Source: Sedimenticola selenatireducens DSM 17993
GTDB lineage: Bacteria > Pseudomonadota > Gammaproteobacteria > Chromatiales > Chromatiaceae
Reading direction: 5' to 3'
Assembly: GCF_000428045.1 (NCBI RefSeq)
Contig: NZ_KE386614.1
Coordinates: forward strand, 10,066-74,065
Length of the DNA: 64,000 nt
The translations under genes and the position numbers were made by a program. Every line of letters starts with the position of its first letter. Position 1 is the stretch's first letter. Of this stretch, positions 54,778-64,000 are shown piece by piece. The notes under the pieces were generated by a model. The model was not told where the DNA came from. It was given only the letters and a program-made list of their open reading frames with translations, and ran no database searches.

Positions 54778-56070
54778 TTAATCGCGTGCCTGCTCCCGCG
54801 CCACCGCCCGGTAACCAATGTCGGTACGGTAGTAGAGGTTATTCCAGTGGATCGCTCCGACCAGGTCGTAGACGCGTGCCTGCGCCTCGGCGACGCTGTT
54901 GCCCAGCGCGGTGGCACAGAGCACCCGCCCACCGGCGGTGATCACCGCGCCGTCCTTTTCGGCGGTACCGGCATGGAATACCTTTTCTCCTTCGACAGGG
55001 ACGGTTGGCAGACCACTGATGATATCGCCCTTTTGATAGCTGTCCGGATAGCCTCCAGCTGCCAGTACCACGCCGAGGGAGGCGCGTTCATCCCACTCGG
55101 TCTGTTGTGTGTCCAGCTTGCCATCCAGCGCAGCCAGGCAGTGGGCCACCAGATCGGATTTCATGCGCAACATGATCGGCTGGGTCTCCGGGTCGCCGAA
55201 GCGGCAGTTGTACTCCAGTACCTTGGGTACGCCGTCGGCATTGATCATCACGCCGGCATAGAGGAAACCGGTATAGGGGAGTCCTTCAGCAGCCATGCCT
55301 TCCACGGTCGGCCGGATCACTTCGTTCATGATGCGGTCGTGCATCTCGGGGGTGACTACCGGGGCCGGAGAGTAGGCGCCCATGCCGCCCGTGTTGGGGC
55401 CTTTGTCGCCATTATCCCGCGCCTTGTGGTCCTGGGAACTGGCCATGGGCAGTATGTGCTGGCCATCCACCATGACGATGAAGCTGGCTTCTTCGCCGGT
55501 GAGAAACTCCTCAATCACCACCCGGTGACCCGCTTCACCGAAGCTGTTGCCCGAGAGCATGTCGCGCACAGTGGCCTCGGCTTCGGTCATTTCGTGGGCG
55601 ATGATCACCCCTTTGCCGGCCGCCAGGCCATCGGCCTTGATGACAATGGGCACGCCGACCCGGTGCAGGTATTCCAGTGCCGGCCCTATCTCGGTGAAGT
55701 TGCCATAGGCCGCGGTGGGGATCCGGTGGCGTGCCAGGAAATCCTTGGTGAAGGCTTTCGATCCTTCCAGTTGAGCAGCGCCCTGGGTGGGACCGAAGCA
55801 CTTCAGGCCGGCGGCGGTGAAAGCGTCCACCACGCCCAGTACCAGGGGGGCCTCCGGGCCGACGATGGTCAGACCGATCTGCTTTGACCTGGCAAATTCC
55901 AGCAGGGCGTCTATCTCCTCCACGCCGATCGGCACATTCTCCATACCGGGTTCCAGCGCCGTGCCGGCATTGCCTGGCGCCAGGAATATCTTCTCCGCCA
56001 GGGGGGACTGGGCGGCCTTCCAGGCCAGTGCATGTTCGCGACCACCGCCGCCGATAATCAGGATGTTCAT
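54778..56070 (-). CDS. purD: Phosphoribosylamine-glycine ligase
   Basis: ATP-grasp enzyme forming GAR in purine synthesis. It has 430 residues: GGGGREHALAWK at the start, GPEAPLVLGVVDAF, IKADGLAAGKGVIIA in the ATP-grasp core, and GFLYAGVMINADGVPKVLEYNCRFGDPETQ near the metal site. It lies downstream of purH in the same direction, separated by an lpxA-like gene. Confidence 0.96.
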   Translation of the reverse strand: MNILIIGGGGREHALAWKAAQSPLAEKIFLAPGNAGTALEPGMENVPIGVEEIDALLEFARSKQIGLTIVGPEAPLVLGVVDAFTAAGLKCFGPTQGAAQLEGSKAFTKDFLARHRIPTAAYGNFTEIGPALEYLHRVGVPIVIKADGLAAGKGVIIAHEMTEAEATVRDMLSGNSFGEAGHRVVIEEFLTGEEASFIVMVDGQHILPMASSQDHKARDNGDKGPNTGGMGAYSPAPVVTPEMHDRIMNEVIRPTVEGMAAEGLPYTGFLYAGVMINADGVPKVLEYNCRFGDPETQPIMLRMKSDLVAHCLAALDGKLDTQQTEWDERASLGVVLAAGGYPDSYQKGDIISGLPTVPVEGEKVFHAGTAEKDGAVITAGGRVLCATALGNSVAEAQARVYDLVGAIHWNNLYYRTDIGYRAVAREQARD

Positions 56071-56124
56071 GTTGGTTTGCCCTGCGTTTTTAATATCTAT
56101 AGATGATCTTGCACCGGTCTGCGT

Positions 56125-56901
56125 TTAGCGGTGTGCCGTGACGCCCCGGTCGCTCTGTTCGAAAAAGCGGATGATATTGGCGCTTTCCGGAGTGGAATTT
56201 TCCTGCTTCAGCTGTGCCAGTGCCTGGCTGGTATTCAGACCGGAGTGATAGAGAATCTTGTAAGTCTGCTTGATGGCGGCCCGGTTTGCCGACGGCATGC
56301 CAGCCCGTCGTAACCCGACGGTATTGAGACCTATCACCCGGGCCGGATTGCCGTCGCAGGTGACATAGGGCGGGATGTCCTTCACCACCTTGGCGCAGCC
56401 GGCGATCATGGCGTAGTCGCCGATAAAACAGAATTGATGAATGGCCACCAGGCCGGAGATGAAGATCCGCTCGCCCAGTTCCACATGCCCGGCAATGGCG
56501 CTGTTGGGACCAAAAATATTGTGACTGCCGAGACGGCAGTCGTGTCCGGCATGGAAGCCGCACATGAAATAGTTGTGGTCACCGATCTGCGAGCCCCCCT
56601 CCGTCTTCACCCCACGGCTGATGTTGACGCCTTCGCGGAAATGATTGTGATCGCCGATCAGCAGGGGGCGACTCTTTTCCGGGGCAAAGCCCAGGTCCTG
56701 TGGCTCGCAACCGAGCAGCGCCCCGTGGCACACCCGGTTGTCCCGGCCCAGCCGGGTGTCCTGAAAGATGCGCACGCTACTCTCGATCCGGCAGCCCTCG
56801 CCGATCACTACATTTGCGTCGATGATCGAATAGGGGCCTACCTCGACACTCGCATGTAGCCGGGCGCTGTCATGGACGATGGCGGTTGGATGAATGTTCA
56901 T
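56125..56901 (-). CDS. LpxA-like acyl-[ACP]-UDP-GlcNAc acyltransferase
   Basis: Hexapeptide-repeat left-handed beta helix of 258 residues, close to E. coli LpxA (262). The catalytic His is in CGFHAGHDCRLG and AIHQFCFIGDYAMIAGCAKVVKDIPPYVTCDGNPARVIGLN is the typical C-terminal part. It would acylate UDP-GlcNAc for lipid A. It sits between purH and purD rather than with lpxD, fabZ and lpxB, and could be a second or diverged acyltransferase. I therefore do not assign the symbol firmly. Confidence 0.8.
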   Translation of the reverse strand: MNIHPTAIVHDSARLHASVEVGPYSIIDANVVIGEGCRIESSVRIFQDTRLGRDNRVCHGALLGCEPQDLGFAPEKSRPLLIGDHNHFREGVNISRGVKTEGGSQIGDHNYFMCGFHAGHDCRLGSHNIFGPNSAIAGHVELGERIFISGLVAIHQFCFIGDYAMIAGCAKVVKDIPPYVTCDGNPARVIGLNTVGLRRAGMPSANRAAIKQTYKILYHSGLNTSQALAQLKQENSTPESANIIRFFEQSDRGVTAHR

Positions 56902-56917
56902 TCTGAAAGCCCCATTT

Positions 56918-57068
56918 CAACCGCTAAGGATGCAAAGCACACGAAGAAAGGCACCGAATTTGTACGCTCCCAATTTTTCGCTTGCCGGGATGGCCGACGA
57001 CGGACCCGAGAAGCGACATCAATATCAGCCAGGGTATCTCCTGGCGCACTTTGCGTCCTTCGCGGTTG
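56918..57068. repeat. Inverted repeat pair flanking 105 bases
   Basis: CAACCGCTAAGGATGCAAAGCAC (56918-56940) and GCACTTTGCGTCCTTCGCGGTTG (57046-57068) match in inverted orientation at 19 of 23 positions. The wording TTTGCGTCCTTCGCGGTT is a common intergenic repeat. The enclosed bases have no convincing gene. A miniature mobile element is possible. Confidence 0.55.
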
Positions 57069-57108
57069 AATCGAAGAGTGCAGATTCATAATGGTCGACA
57101 GTGTCGGC

Positions 57109-58668
57109 CTAGTGTCGGAAGTGACGCATGCCGGTGAAGACCATGGCGATGTCGTGCTCATCGGCTGCCGCGATCACCTCGTCATCGCGCATTGAGCCGC
57201 CTGGCTGGATGACCGCACGGATACCGGCAGCGGCGGCGTTGTCCAGGCCGTCGCGGAACGGGAAAAAGGCATCGGATGCCATCACCGATCCCGGCACCAC
57301 CAGTCCCGCATGCTCGGCCTTGATGCCGGCAATGCGGGCCGAGTTGACCCGGCTCATCTGCCCGGCGCCGACGCCGATGGTCATGCCGTCCCGGCAATAG
57401 ACGATGGCGTTGGACTTGACGAACTTGGCCACCCGCCAGCTGAACAGCAGCGCTTCCATCTCCTGCTCGCTGGGTGCGCGTTTGCTGACCACCTTGAGTT
57501 CATTGTAGAGCTGCAGATCGGCATCCTGTACCAGCATGCCGCCGTTGACCCGCTTCATCTCCAGGCGGTGGCTGGACTCCTTGTTCCATTCACCGCAGGC
57601 CAGCAGACGGACATTCTTTTTGGCGGCAATAATCTCCACGGCATCGGCGGCGACATCAGGGGCGATAATCACCTCGACAAACTGCTTGTCCACAATGGCC
57701 TGTGCGGTTTTGGCATCCAGGGTCTGGTTGACGGCGATGATACCGCCGAAGGCCGATTCCGGATCGGTGCTGAAGGCGCGCTCGTAGGCGTCGGTCAGAT
57801 CGCTGCCGAAGGCGACGCCGCAAGGGTTGGCATGCTTGACGATGACGCAGGCCGGCGCCTCGTAGAACTGCTTGACGCACTCCAGCGCGGCATCGGTATC
57901 GGCGATGTTGTTGTAGGAGAGCTCCTTGCCCTGCAGTTGTCGGGCGGTGGCGATACAGGCTTCCGCCTGGTCGCGCTCGACAAAGAAGGCCGCTTTCTGG
58001 TGCGGGTTCTCGCCATAGCGCATGGTCTGCACCTGGCGATACTGCAGGTTGATGGTACGTGGGAAGTCGCTGGTCTCGCCCGCCAGTCGGCTGCCCAGAT
58101 AGTTGGCAATGGCGCCATCATAATTGGAGGTGTGCTCAAAGGTCTTGACCGCCAGGTCGAAACGGGTGGCGTCGGTGACGCTGCCGCTGTTGGCGTCCAT
58201 CTCCTGCAGCACCCGGCCATAGTCTGCCGCGTCCACGATGACGGTGACATCCTTATGGTTTTTTGCCGCCGCACGCAGCATGGTGGGGCCGCCGATGTCG
58301 ATATTCTCGATGGCGGTCGGCAGATCGCAGTCCGGATTGGCCACGGTCTGCTCAAACGGGTAGAGATTGACCACGATCATGTCGATCGGGGCGATGTTGT
58401 TGTCTGCCATCACCGTATCATCAATACCGCGCCGACCAAGGATGCCGCCATGGATCTTCGGGTGCAGGGTCTTGACCCGGCCGTCCATCATCTCCGGAAA
58501 GCCGGTATGGGCGGAGACCTCGGTGACTGGGATATTCTGTTTGGCCAACAGGCTGGCAGTGCCGCCGGTGGAGAGGATCTCCACACCGCGCTGATGAAGT
58601 GCCTGGGCAAACTCCACAATACCGGATTTGTCTGAGACACTGATGAGGGCTCGGCTGATTGCTGTCAT
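57109..58668 (-). CDS. purH: Bifunctional AICAR formyltransferase / IMP cyclohydrolase
   Basis: Last two steps of IMP synthesis, using 10-formyl-THF. It has 519 residues from ATG 58668 ([20 protein letters not shown]), preceded by AGGATCAGGA. The N-terminal MGS-like cyclohydrolase has [41 protein letters not shown]. The transformylase domain has the Lys-His pair in [13 protein letters not shown]. Head of the purine block after fis. Confidence 0.97.
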   Translation of the reverse strand: MTAISRALISVSDKSGIVEFAQALHQRGVEILSTGGTASLLAKQNIPVTEVSAHTGFPEMMDGRVKTLHPKIHGGILGRRGIDDTVMADNNIAPIDMIVVNLYPFEQTVANPDCDLPTAIENIDIGGPTMLRAAAKNHKDVTVIVDAADYGRVLQEMDANSGSVTDATRFDLAVKTFEHTSNYDGAIANYLGSRLAGETSDFPRTINLQYRQVQTMRYGENPHQKAAFFVERDQAEACIATARQLQGKELSYNNIADTDAALECVKQFYEAPACVIVKHANPCGVAFGSDLTDAYERAFSTDPESAFGGIIAVNQTLDAKTAQAIVDKQFVEVIIAPDVAADAVEIIAAKKNVRLLACGEWNKESSHRLEMKRVNGGMLVQDADLQLYNELKVVSKRAPSEQEMEALLFSWRVAKFVKSNAIVYCRDGMTIGVGAGQMSRVNSARIAGIKAEHAGLVVPGSVMASDAFFPFRDGLDNAAAAGIRAVIQPGGSMRDDEVIAAADEHDIAMVFTGMRHFRH

Positions 58669-58705
58669 TATCCTGATCCTGCTCTGTTGCTGGATGATTA
58701 ATGGA

Positions 58706-58727
58706 AACGCGGCCACCGGGCCGCGTT
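58706..58727 (-). terminator. Terminator-like hairpin between fis and purH
   Basis: AACGCGGCC (58706-58714) and GGCCGCGTT (58719-58727) form a 9-bp stem with a 4-base loop. The downstream T-run on the minus strand is short. It should end dusB-fis transcription or attenuate purH. Confidence 0.6.
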
Positions 58728-58759
58728 ATGGGTTAATTTGCTAAAAACCTCGAACAGGC

Positions 58760-59056
58760 TCAATCGAGATCGTAAAGAGCCAGTTTCTTCCTGAGCGTGC
58801 TGCGACTGATGCCGAGAATTTCTGCGGCCCGGGTCTGGTTGCCCTCGGTGTGACTCATGACTGTATCGAGCAACGGTTGCTCCACCTCTGCCAGTACCAT
58901 CTGGTAGATGTTGGCCGCGCTGTGGCCATCCAGCTGTTTGAAATAGCTTGCCAGGGCATCCCTGACGCATTCACGCAGTGGTTCAGTCGCCTTGTTCTTG
59001 GCCACAGAAAAGTGTGGCTTGTTTGATTCTTGCGCCAGTAAGGCATCCATCGTCAT
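58760..59056 (-). CDS. fis: DNA-binding protein Fis
   Basis: Nucleoid protein of 98 residues, as E. coli (98). The C-terminal helix-turn-helix is GNQTRAAEILGISRSTLRKKLALYDLD. LLDTVMSHTEGN is conserved before it. It overlaps dusB by 4 bases, the standard dusB-fis operon, so its high growth-phase expression probably comes from the dusB promoter. Confidence 0.96.
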   Translation of the reverse strand: MTMDALLAQESNKPHFSVAKNKATEPLRECVRDALASYFKQLDGHSAANIYQMVLAEVEQPLLDTVMSHTEGNQTRAAEILGISRSTLRKKLALYDLD

Positions 59057-60039
59057 GCTGCCCGCTCCTTATTTATGGCCAGCTGATCGAAAAAATCCAC
59101 GATCAGGGCTTTTTGTTTTTCCGTTGAGTCGGTTGTGTTAATGCGCTGTCTGAAGAGCGCACCTCCCGGTTGGGTCTTGCTGTACCAGGCGATATGCTTG
59201 CGTGCGATACGCACCCCCTGAAGCTCGCCATAAAATGCGTACAGATTCCCCAGATGCTCCAATAGGATATCGCGAATCCACTCCGGATGGGGAGGAGAAT
59301 GTTTTTCCCCTGTTGCCAGGTAGTGGGCAATCTCGCGAAATATCCAGGGCCGCCCCTGGGCGGCCCTGCCGACCATAATAGCATCGGCGCCGGTCTGTTC
59401 CAGCACCTTTTTTGCTTTTTCCGGTGAATCGATATCGCCATTGGCTATCACTGGAATGGCGATGGACTGTTTGATCAGGCGAATGGTGTCGTACTCGGCC
59501 TGGCCCGAAAATCCGCAGGCCCGGGTTCTGCCGTGCACAGCCAACGCCTGCACGCCGCTAGCCTCGGCGATACGTGCGATCTCCAGGCCATTTCTGTTGT
59601 GTGGGTCCCAGCCGGTGCGGATCTTCAGGGTCACCGGTATCGCCACCGCCTGGACCACGGCCTCCAGGATACGTCCGACCAGGGGAGGGTCCATCAACAA
59701 CGCTGATCCGGCCGCTACCTTGCACACCTTTTTGGCCGGGCAACCCATGTTGATATCGATAATCTGGGCGCCATGGCCCACATTAATTCGCGCTGCCTCC
59801 GCCATGGTCCGGGGATCTGAACCGAGGATTTGCACCGAGACCGGCCCCGGTTCACCCTCGAAATCGAGCCGGCGCACTGTTTTGCGGCTACCCCGCAACG
59901 ACGAGTCGGATGAGATCATCTCGGAGACCGCCATGCCGGCACCGAGACGGCGACAGAGCTGGCGAAACGGACGGTCCGTGACCCCGGCCATCGGGGCAAC
60001 CAGCAGATTGTTGTCGAGTTGGTAGGGACCAATGCGCAT
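59053..60039 (-). CDS. dusB: tRNA-dihydrouridine synthase B
   Basis: FMN enzyme reducing uridines in the tRNA D-loop. The 328 residues include LVAPMAGVTDRPFRQLCRRLGAG, the active-site Cys in DINMGCPAKKVCKVAAGSALL, KIRTGWDPHN, VHGRTRACGFSGQAEYD and GADAIMVGRAAQGRPWIF. It is upstream of fis with an ATGA overlap. Confidence 0.96.
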   Translation of the reverse strand: MRIGPYQLDNNLLVAPMAGVTDRPFRQLCRRLGAGMAVSEMISSDSSLRGSRKTVRRLDFEGEPGPVSVQILGSDPRTMAEAARINVGHGAQIIDINMGCPAKKVCKVAAGSALLMDPPLVGRILEAVVQAVAIPVTLKIRTGWDPHNRNGLEIARIAEASGVQALAVHGRTRACGFSGQAEYDTIRLIKQSIAIPVIANGDIDSPEKAKKVLEQTGADAIMVGRAAQGRPWIFREIAHYLATGEKHSPPHPEWIRDILLEHLGNLYAFYGELQGVRIARKHIAWYSKTQPGGALFRQRINTTDSTEKQKALIVDFFDQLAINKERAA

Positions 60040-60134
60040 CGTTACAGGGCCGAATTCTGGAGTGGTCGCGAAGAGAGGCGGCTATGGTACGACTATCCGC
60101 CAGGGGGGACAAGCGGTTGGCCCGGCCTAATAGG

Positions 60135-61265
60135 CTAGTGGAAGTCGAACTGGAAGCCCACCACCCGGTCGCCGGGATCGGCCAATTCCAGGCGCAGGGT
60201 CTCGGGGATTCCTGGCTGCAGCAAGCCCCCGGTTGTATTGCGGTACTCCTCCGGACGAAAGCTGCGTCGGGCGACCAGGCCGCCATTGTCGTCCAGTAGG
60301 CTCAGCTCAAGTTGCGGCCATGCCTGGGCGAAATCGCCGTCATTGCGCAGAGTAAGCGACACCAATAGGGCGTCCGCCTTATCCGGGTGGCTAGTGATGG
60401 CGCGGGAGACTACCTGGATTTTTTCCGGTTCGTGCCGGGGTGGCAGTTGACAGGGTAGCAGGCTGCAGGCGCTCTCCAATAGCTGTCTGCCCGCAGGGTG
60501 GCGCAACAGGTGGTCGCGGCCGAACCAGCCCAACTGACCCAGGGCCAGCAGGGACAGCAAGAGAATAGCCAGCGACCAGCCGAATGTCCCCCTTCTGCCA
60601 TTGGCGGTATTTTCCAGGGTCTCCTCGAGGGAGAGGGGAACAGTTTCAGTGGGCTGGATTTCAGGCAGGTTATCCGGGATATCAAAGGGTGCCGGGCCGA
60701 TCGGGGCGGCCGGCGCCTGCCGAATTGCGGAAAATTGTGGTTCAGTATCGGTATCCGCTAGCTCTGCTTCAATTGATGCCGGACTATCCGGGGTTGTCGA
60801 CTCATGCGCTGGACCGGTGGCTGAGTCGACAGTGTCGTGGAGTTGGGAATCAAGGCCGATCTGAACGCTATCCATTTCCGGGTCGTTGAAGATATAGAGA
60901 GGTTCAAACGGGTCGCGCTCATCGTCCATCGCCAGTTGGTTGTCCTCCAATCCGTCCGGCTCGGGTACTGCGTTTTCGGGTGTGATCTGCAATGTTTGCA
61001 GCAGTTCTGTCAGGCTACTCTGTATCTCCTGCGGGCTGTCATCCTCCGGGTGGGCGTCAAACGGCAGTTCCAGGTTTTGTTGTGCGGAAAAATCATCAAT
61101 GAAGCGGGAGTCCGGCCACTCCTCGTCCGCTTGCGGTTCACGTAGATTGTCCAGGGCGCTGAATACCTGATCGCAGCGGCAGCAGTGTGCCTTGCCGGCG
61201 GCCGCCTTCAGCTGTTCTGCGCTGATGCGGAAAAGGGTCTGGCAGTGGGGGCACTGGGTGTACAC
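60135..61265 (-). CDS. Zinc-ribbon and DUF3426 membrane protein
   Basis: Protein of 376 residues. I chose the GTG at 61265, giving VYTQCPHC with CGGAG upstream; the open frame continues to 61364 over the prmA gene. Zinc-ribbon cysteines are at 5, 8, 28 and 31. A long acidic low-complexity stretch follows, then one transmembrane helix (GWSLAILLLSLLALGQLGWFG) and a periplasmic DUF3426 beta domain. Found between prmA and dusB in Pseudomonas and relatives. Function unknown. Confidence 0.85.
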   Translation of the reverse strand: MYTQCPHCQTLFRISAEQLKAAAGKAHCCRCDQVFSALDNLREPQADEEWPDSRFIDDFSAQQNLELPFDAHPEDDSPQEIQSSLTELLQTLQITPENAVPEPDGLEDNQLAMDDERDPFEPLYIFNDPEMDSVQIGLDSQLHDTVDSATGPAHESTTPDSPASIEAELADTDTEPQFSAIRQAPAAPIGPAPFDIPDNLPEIQPTETVPLSLEETLENTANGRRGTFGWSLAILLLSLLALGQLGWFGRDHLLRHPAGRQLLESACSLLPCQLPPRHEPEKIQVVSRAITSHPDKADALLVSLTLRNDGDFAQAWPQLELSLLDDNGGLVARRSFRPEEYRNTTGGLLQPGIPETLRLELADPGDRVVGFQFDFH

Positions 61266-61281
61266 GCTCAGCCGGCTCCGC

Positions 61282-62160
61282 TCATTTTCGCCGTCCCTCC
61301 AGCAGTATCCACTCCTCCTGCTGTCGCGGCGGCTGCATGCTGAATGCGTCGGCGTAGGCATCACTGACCATCTGCGCCTGTTCGCTGAGAATGCCGGAGA
61401 GAATGATCCGGCCGCCCGGGCGGGTCAGCCGGGTCAGTATATCTTTCAGTTCGATCAGGGTGCCGGCCAGGATATTGGCCATCACCAGATCCACCGGATG
61501 CGTGGGTGGATGTTGGCTGTCGCAGAGTTGCAGTCGCTCAAGTACGCCGTTTTTCTCCGCATTGGCGGTGGTCGCCTGCATCGCTTGCGGGTCGTGATCG
61601 GTGGCGTAAACCCGCTTGGCTCCCAGCTTCAGCGCTGCCACGGCGAGGATTCCCGAGCCGCAGCCGAAGTCGATCAGCTCCAGTTGTTCCAGTGGCGTGT
61701 GGTCCAGCCATTGCAGACAGAGCGCGGTGGTGGGGTGGGTGCCGGTGCCGAAGGCGAGCCCCGGGTCCAGCTCCACGATGACGGCATCCGGCTGCTCGGG
61801 GCGCTTGCCCTGGGGGCAGATCCACAGGCGCTGTCCGAAGGGCATGGCGTGGAAGTTGTCCAGCCAGGCGCGCTCCCACTCCTGGTCTTCCAGCCGTTCC
61901 AGTTCCAGGGTGCGGGTGACATCGCTGTTGAGAGCCTGATTGATCCGTTGGCGCAGGTGATCGCTGTCGATGTGGCCCTCAAACAGACCGGTGACCCGGG
62001 TCTGCTGCCAGATTGGCAGTTCCCCGGGCTTGGGTTCCAGTAGCGGTTCGTCCTCCGCGTCCACCAGGGTGGTGGAGAGGGCGCCGAGGTTCTCGAACAG
62101 CAGTTCGATCAGTGGTGCCTGGTCTTTGCTGGTAATCAGATGGGCTTGTATCCAGGGCAC
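61282..62160 (-). CDS. prmA: Ribosomal protein L11 methyltransferase
   Basis: SAM-dependent enzyme of 292 residues that trimethylates L11. The start is a GTG at 62160 (VPWIQAHLITSKDQAP) with TGGAG upstream; a TTG six bases earlier is less likely. LDPGLAFGTGTHPTTALCLQWL, LIDFGCGSGILAVAALKLGAKRVYATDHDP and DLVMANILAGTLIELK are the substrate and SAM motifs. It follows accC. Confidence 0.95.
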   Translation of the reverse strand: MPWIQAHLITSKDQAPLIELLFENLGALSTTLVDAEDEPLLEPKPGELPIWQQTRVTGLFEGHIDSDHLRQRINQALNSDVTRTLELERLEDQEWERAWLDNFHAMPFGQRLWICPQGKRPEQPDAVIVELDPGLAFGTGTHPTTALCLQWLDHTPLEQLELIDFGCGSGILAVAALKLGAKRVYATDHDPQAMQATTANAEKNGVLERLQLCDSQHPPTHPVDLVMANILAGTLIELKDILTRLTRPGGRIILSGILSEQAQMVSDAYADAFSMQPPRQQEEWILLEGRRK

Positions 62161-62196
62161 GATCAACTCCAGTCGACGGGGCCGGTAATCCGGCTC

Positions 62197-63537
62197 CTAG
62201 ATACCCAGTTTCTTTTCCAGGTAATGAATGTTGGCGCCACCCTTGGCGAATGCTTCGTCCTGCATAATCCGCTGCTGCAACGGGATGTTGGTCTTGATAC
62301 CGTCCACCACCATCTCCGAGAGCGCCGTCTTCATGCGGGCGATGGCCGATGCGCGGTTCTCGCCATGGGCGATCAGCTTGCCGATCATGGAGTCGTAGTG
62401 GGGCGGTACCCGGTAACCATCGTAGATGTGGGTGTCCACGCGAATACCGGGACCCCCGGGGATATGCAAATGGGTGATGTCACCCGGGCTGGGCATGAAG
62501 CTGTCCGGGTCCTCGGCGTTGATGCGGCATTCCACGGCATGGCCACGGATCTGGATATCGGACTGCCGGTAGGCAAGCGCTTCGCCGGCGGCGATACGCA
62601 GCTGCTCCTTGACGATATCGACACCGGTGATCATCTCGGTGACCGGGTGCTCGACCTGAATCCGGGTGTTCATCTCGATGAAATAGAACTCGCCGTTTTC
62701 ATACAGGAATTCGAACGTGCCGGCGCCGCGGTAGCCGATGCGACGGCACGCCTCGGCACAGCGTTCGCCCAGGCGATTGCGCAACTCTTCGGAGATGCCC
62801 GGTGCCGGCGCCTCTTCCACCACCTTCTGGTGCCGGCGCTGCATGGAACAGTCGCGCTCACCCAGATGGATGGCGTTGCCGTGGGTGTCCGCCAGCACCT
62901 GAAACTCCACATGACGTGGATTCTCCAGATACTTTTCCATGTAGACGGTATCGTTGCCGAAGGCGGCGCCCGCCTCGGCCTTGGTCAGGGAGATGGCGTT
63001 GAGCAGGGTTGCCTCGGTATGCACCACGCGCATGCCGCGCCCGCCACCACCACCGGCCGCCTTGATAATGACCGGATAGCCGATGTCGGTGGCCATTTTC
63101 AGGGTCTTGCGCTCGTCGTTGTCGAGCGGCCCGTCCGAGCCCGGGACGCAAGGCACACCCGCGGCCTTCATCGCCTCGATGGCGGTAATCTTGTCCCCCA
63201 TCATGCGGATGGTTTCGGGTTTGGGGCCGATGAAAATGAAGCCGCTCTCTTCCACGCGTTCGGCGAAGTCGGCATTCTCGGAGAGGAAGCCGTACCCGGG
63301 GTGGATCGCCACGGCATCGGTTACTTCCGCGGCACTGATGATGGAGTGGACCTGCAGGTAGCTTCCGGCAGAGGGGGCGGGGCCGATGCAGACGGTTTCA
63401 TCTGCCAGTCGGACATGCTTCAACTCCCGGTCTGCCTCGGAGTGTACCGCCACGGTCTTGATGCCCAGTTCGCGGCAGGCCCGCAGGATACGCAGGGCGA
63501 TTTCGCCCCGATTGGCGATGACGATTTTTTCGATCAT
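62197..63537 (-). CDS. accC: Acetyl-CoA carboxylase biotin carboxylase
   Basis: ATP-grasp subunit of 446 residues that carboxylates biotin on Acc[25 protein letters not shown] is the start. [18 protein letters not shown] is the ATP loop, with [36 protein letters not shown] and [18 protein letters not shown] as catalytic segments. It is 14 bases downstream of accB. Confidence 0.97.
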   Translation of the reverse strand: MIEKIVIANRGEIALRILRACRELGIKTVAVHSEADRELKHVRLADETVCIGPAPSAGSYLQVHSIISAAEVTDAVAIHPGYGFLSENADFAERVEESGFIFIGPKPETIRMMGDKITAIEAMKAAGVPCVPGSDGPLDNDERKTLKMATDIGYPVIIKAAGGGGGRGMRVVHTEATLLNAISLTKAEAGAAFGNDTVYMEKYLENPRHVEFQVLADTHGNAIHLGERDCSMQRRHQKVVEEAPAPGISEELRNRLGERCAEACRRIGYRGAGTFEFLYENGEFYFIEMNTRIQVEHPVTEMITGVDIVKEQLRIAAGEALAYRQSDIQIRGHAVECRINAEDPDSFMPSPGDITHLHIPGGPGIRVDTHIYDGYRVPPHYDSMIGKLIAHGENRASAIARMKTALSEMVVDGIKTNIPLQQRIMQDEAFAKGGANIHYLEKKLGI

Positions 63538-63551
63538 AGCGACAGGGGCCT

Positions 63552-64000
63552 TTATTCGACAATAAACAGGGGCTCGTTGTATTCCACCGGCTGGCCGTTG
63601 TCCACCAGGATCTGGGTGACTACACCGGACTTGTCACACTCGATCTGGTTGAGAATCTTCATCGCTTCGATGATGCAGAGCGTTTCACCCGCGCTGACAT
63701 GCTGGCCGACCTCGACAAAGGGTTTGGAGGTGGGGGTGGGTGAGCGATAGAAGGTGCCGACCATGGGGGAGCGAATCGCGTGCCCCGTCAGTTCCGGCTT
63801 GGTTTCAGCCGTGGTCTCGTGCACCGGGGCAGGGTGCGCCGCCGCAACCACCTGGGGCTGAGGAGCCGCCATGCTCATGACGGGGGCGGTGGAGCTGACG
63901 CGGCTGATGCGCACCGACTCTTCCCCTTCGTGTATTTCGATCTCGGCGACATCGGACTCTTCGATGAGCTCGATCAGTTTTTTTACTTTTCGGATATCCA
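63552..64000 (-). CDS. accB: Biotin carboxyl carrier protein, start codon cut by window edge
   Basis: Carrier subunit of acetyl-CoA carboxylase. The minus-strand reading continues to the right edge with [20 protein letters not shown], the conserved AccB N-terminus, preceded by TG of the presumed ATG; its A lies just outside. The biotinyl Lys is in [15 protein letters not shown], near residue 115. A Pro/Ala/Gln-rich linker separates it from the N-terminal helix. About 148 residues, ordinary for AccB. Confidence 0.96.
   Translation of the reverse strand, partial: DIRKVKKLIELIEESDVAEIEIHEGEESVRISRVSSTAPVMSMAAPQPQVVAAAHPAPVHETTAETKPELTGHAIRSPMVGTFYRSPTPTSKPFVEVGQHVSAGETLCIIEAMKILNQIECDKSGVVTQILVDNGQPVEYNEPLFIVE

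Noticed and set aside
57310-58635. Plus-strand 441-residue open frame
   Set aside because: Antisense shadow of purH with no recognisable domain.
62140-63750. Plus-strand 536-residue open frame
   Set aside because: Antisense shadow of accC and accB.

Overview
The window is a dense, GC-rich chromosomal segment of a gammaproteobacterium. The gene order supports this: zapB-like/zapA/6S RNA/fau next to ygfB-pepP, lptD-surA-pdxA with a divergent amgK, and accB-accC-prmA-DUF3426-dusB-fis-purH-purD, an order I know from Pseudomonas and relatives. DsrE-family proteins with an ECF sigma factor, plus a DsrC-like protein, suggest a sulfur-metabolising lineage (Chromatiales-like). That placement is inference; no rRNA or tRNA gene is visible to test it.

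Layout. 1-2.0 kb (minus strand): a truncated Lys/Ala-rich histone-like gene, fau, 6S RNA, zapA and a zapB-like gene. 2.1-4.0 kb: ygfB-pepP. 4.0-7.9 kb (minus): an iron(III) ABC transporter fbpABC with a hairpin between fbpA and fbpB and a Fur-like site upstream. 8.07-13.2 kb: a tandem glycine riboswitch with terminator, then gcvT-gcvH-gcvPA-gcvPB and dgkA. 13.4-17.6 kb: a PfkB-type adenosine kinase, moaB-moeA-moaD-moaE and a LysE-type exporter. 17.7-21.0 kb: a fused alpha/beta 2-oxoacid dehydrogenase E1 overlapping an acyltransferase gene. 21.0-22.9 kb (minus): an ECF sigma factor, an anti-sigma factor fused to a DsrE domain and a secreted DsrE protein.

23-33.6 kb (minus): a DUF255 thioredoxin-like protein, metA, a P-loop protein, an MFS transporter with a small CGSCGGC-tailed protein, and an RND pump with its adaptor and PadR regulator. 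33.7-43.6 kb: rlmI, an XRE regulator, a secreted protein, lgt-thyA, arginase convergent with ornithine cyclodeaminase, folA, apaG-yjdF-apaH, REP-like repeats, an ankyrin protein and a small membrane protein. 43.7-48.1 kb: a Gfo/Idh/MocA dehydrogenase with a DegT aminotransferase, an acidic-tailed unknown, and a CysB-type regulator divergent from a DsrC-like protein lacking the redox cysteines. 48.3-54.7 kb: pdxA-surA-lptD (LptD has a long Glu-Pro repeat) and amgK. 54.8-64 kb (minus): purD, an lpxA-like gene, purH, fis-dusB, a DUF3426 protein, prmA, accC and accB, which is cut by the window edge inside its start codon.

The best candidate for an undescribed system is the sigma/anti-sigma/DsrE unit at 21.0-22.9 kb. 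Two homologous DsrE domains, each with one cysteine 45 residues from the C-terminus, are coupled to an ECF sigma factor that has a plausible autoregulatory promoter. No CRISPR array, insertion sequence, prophage or tRNA was found.
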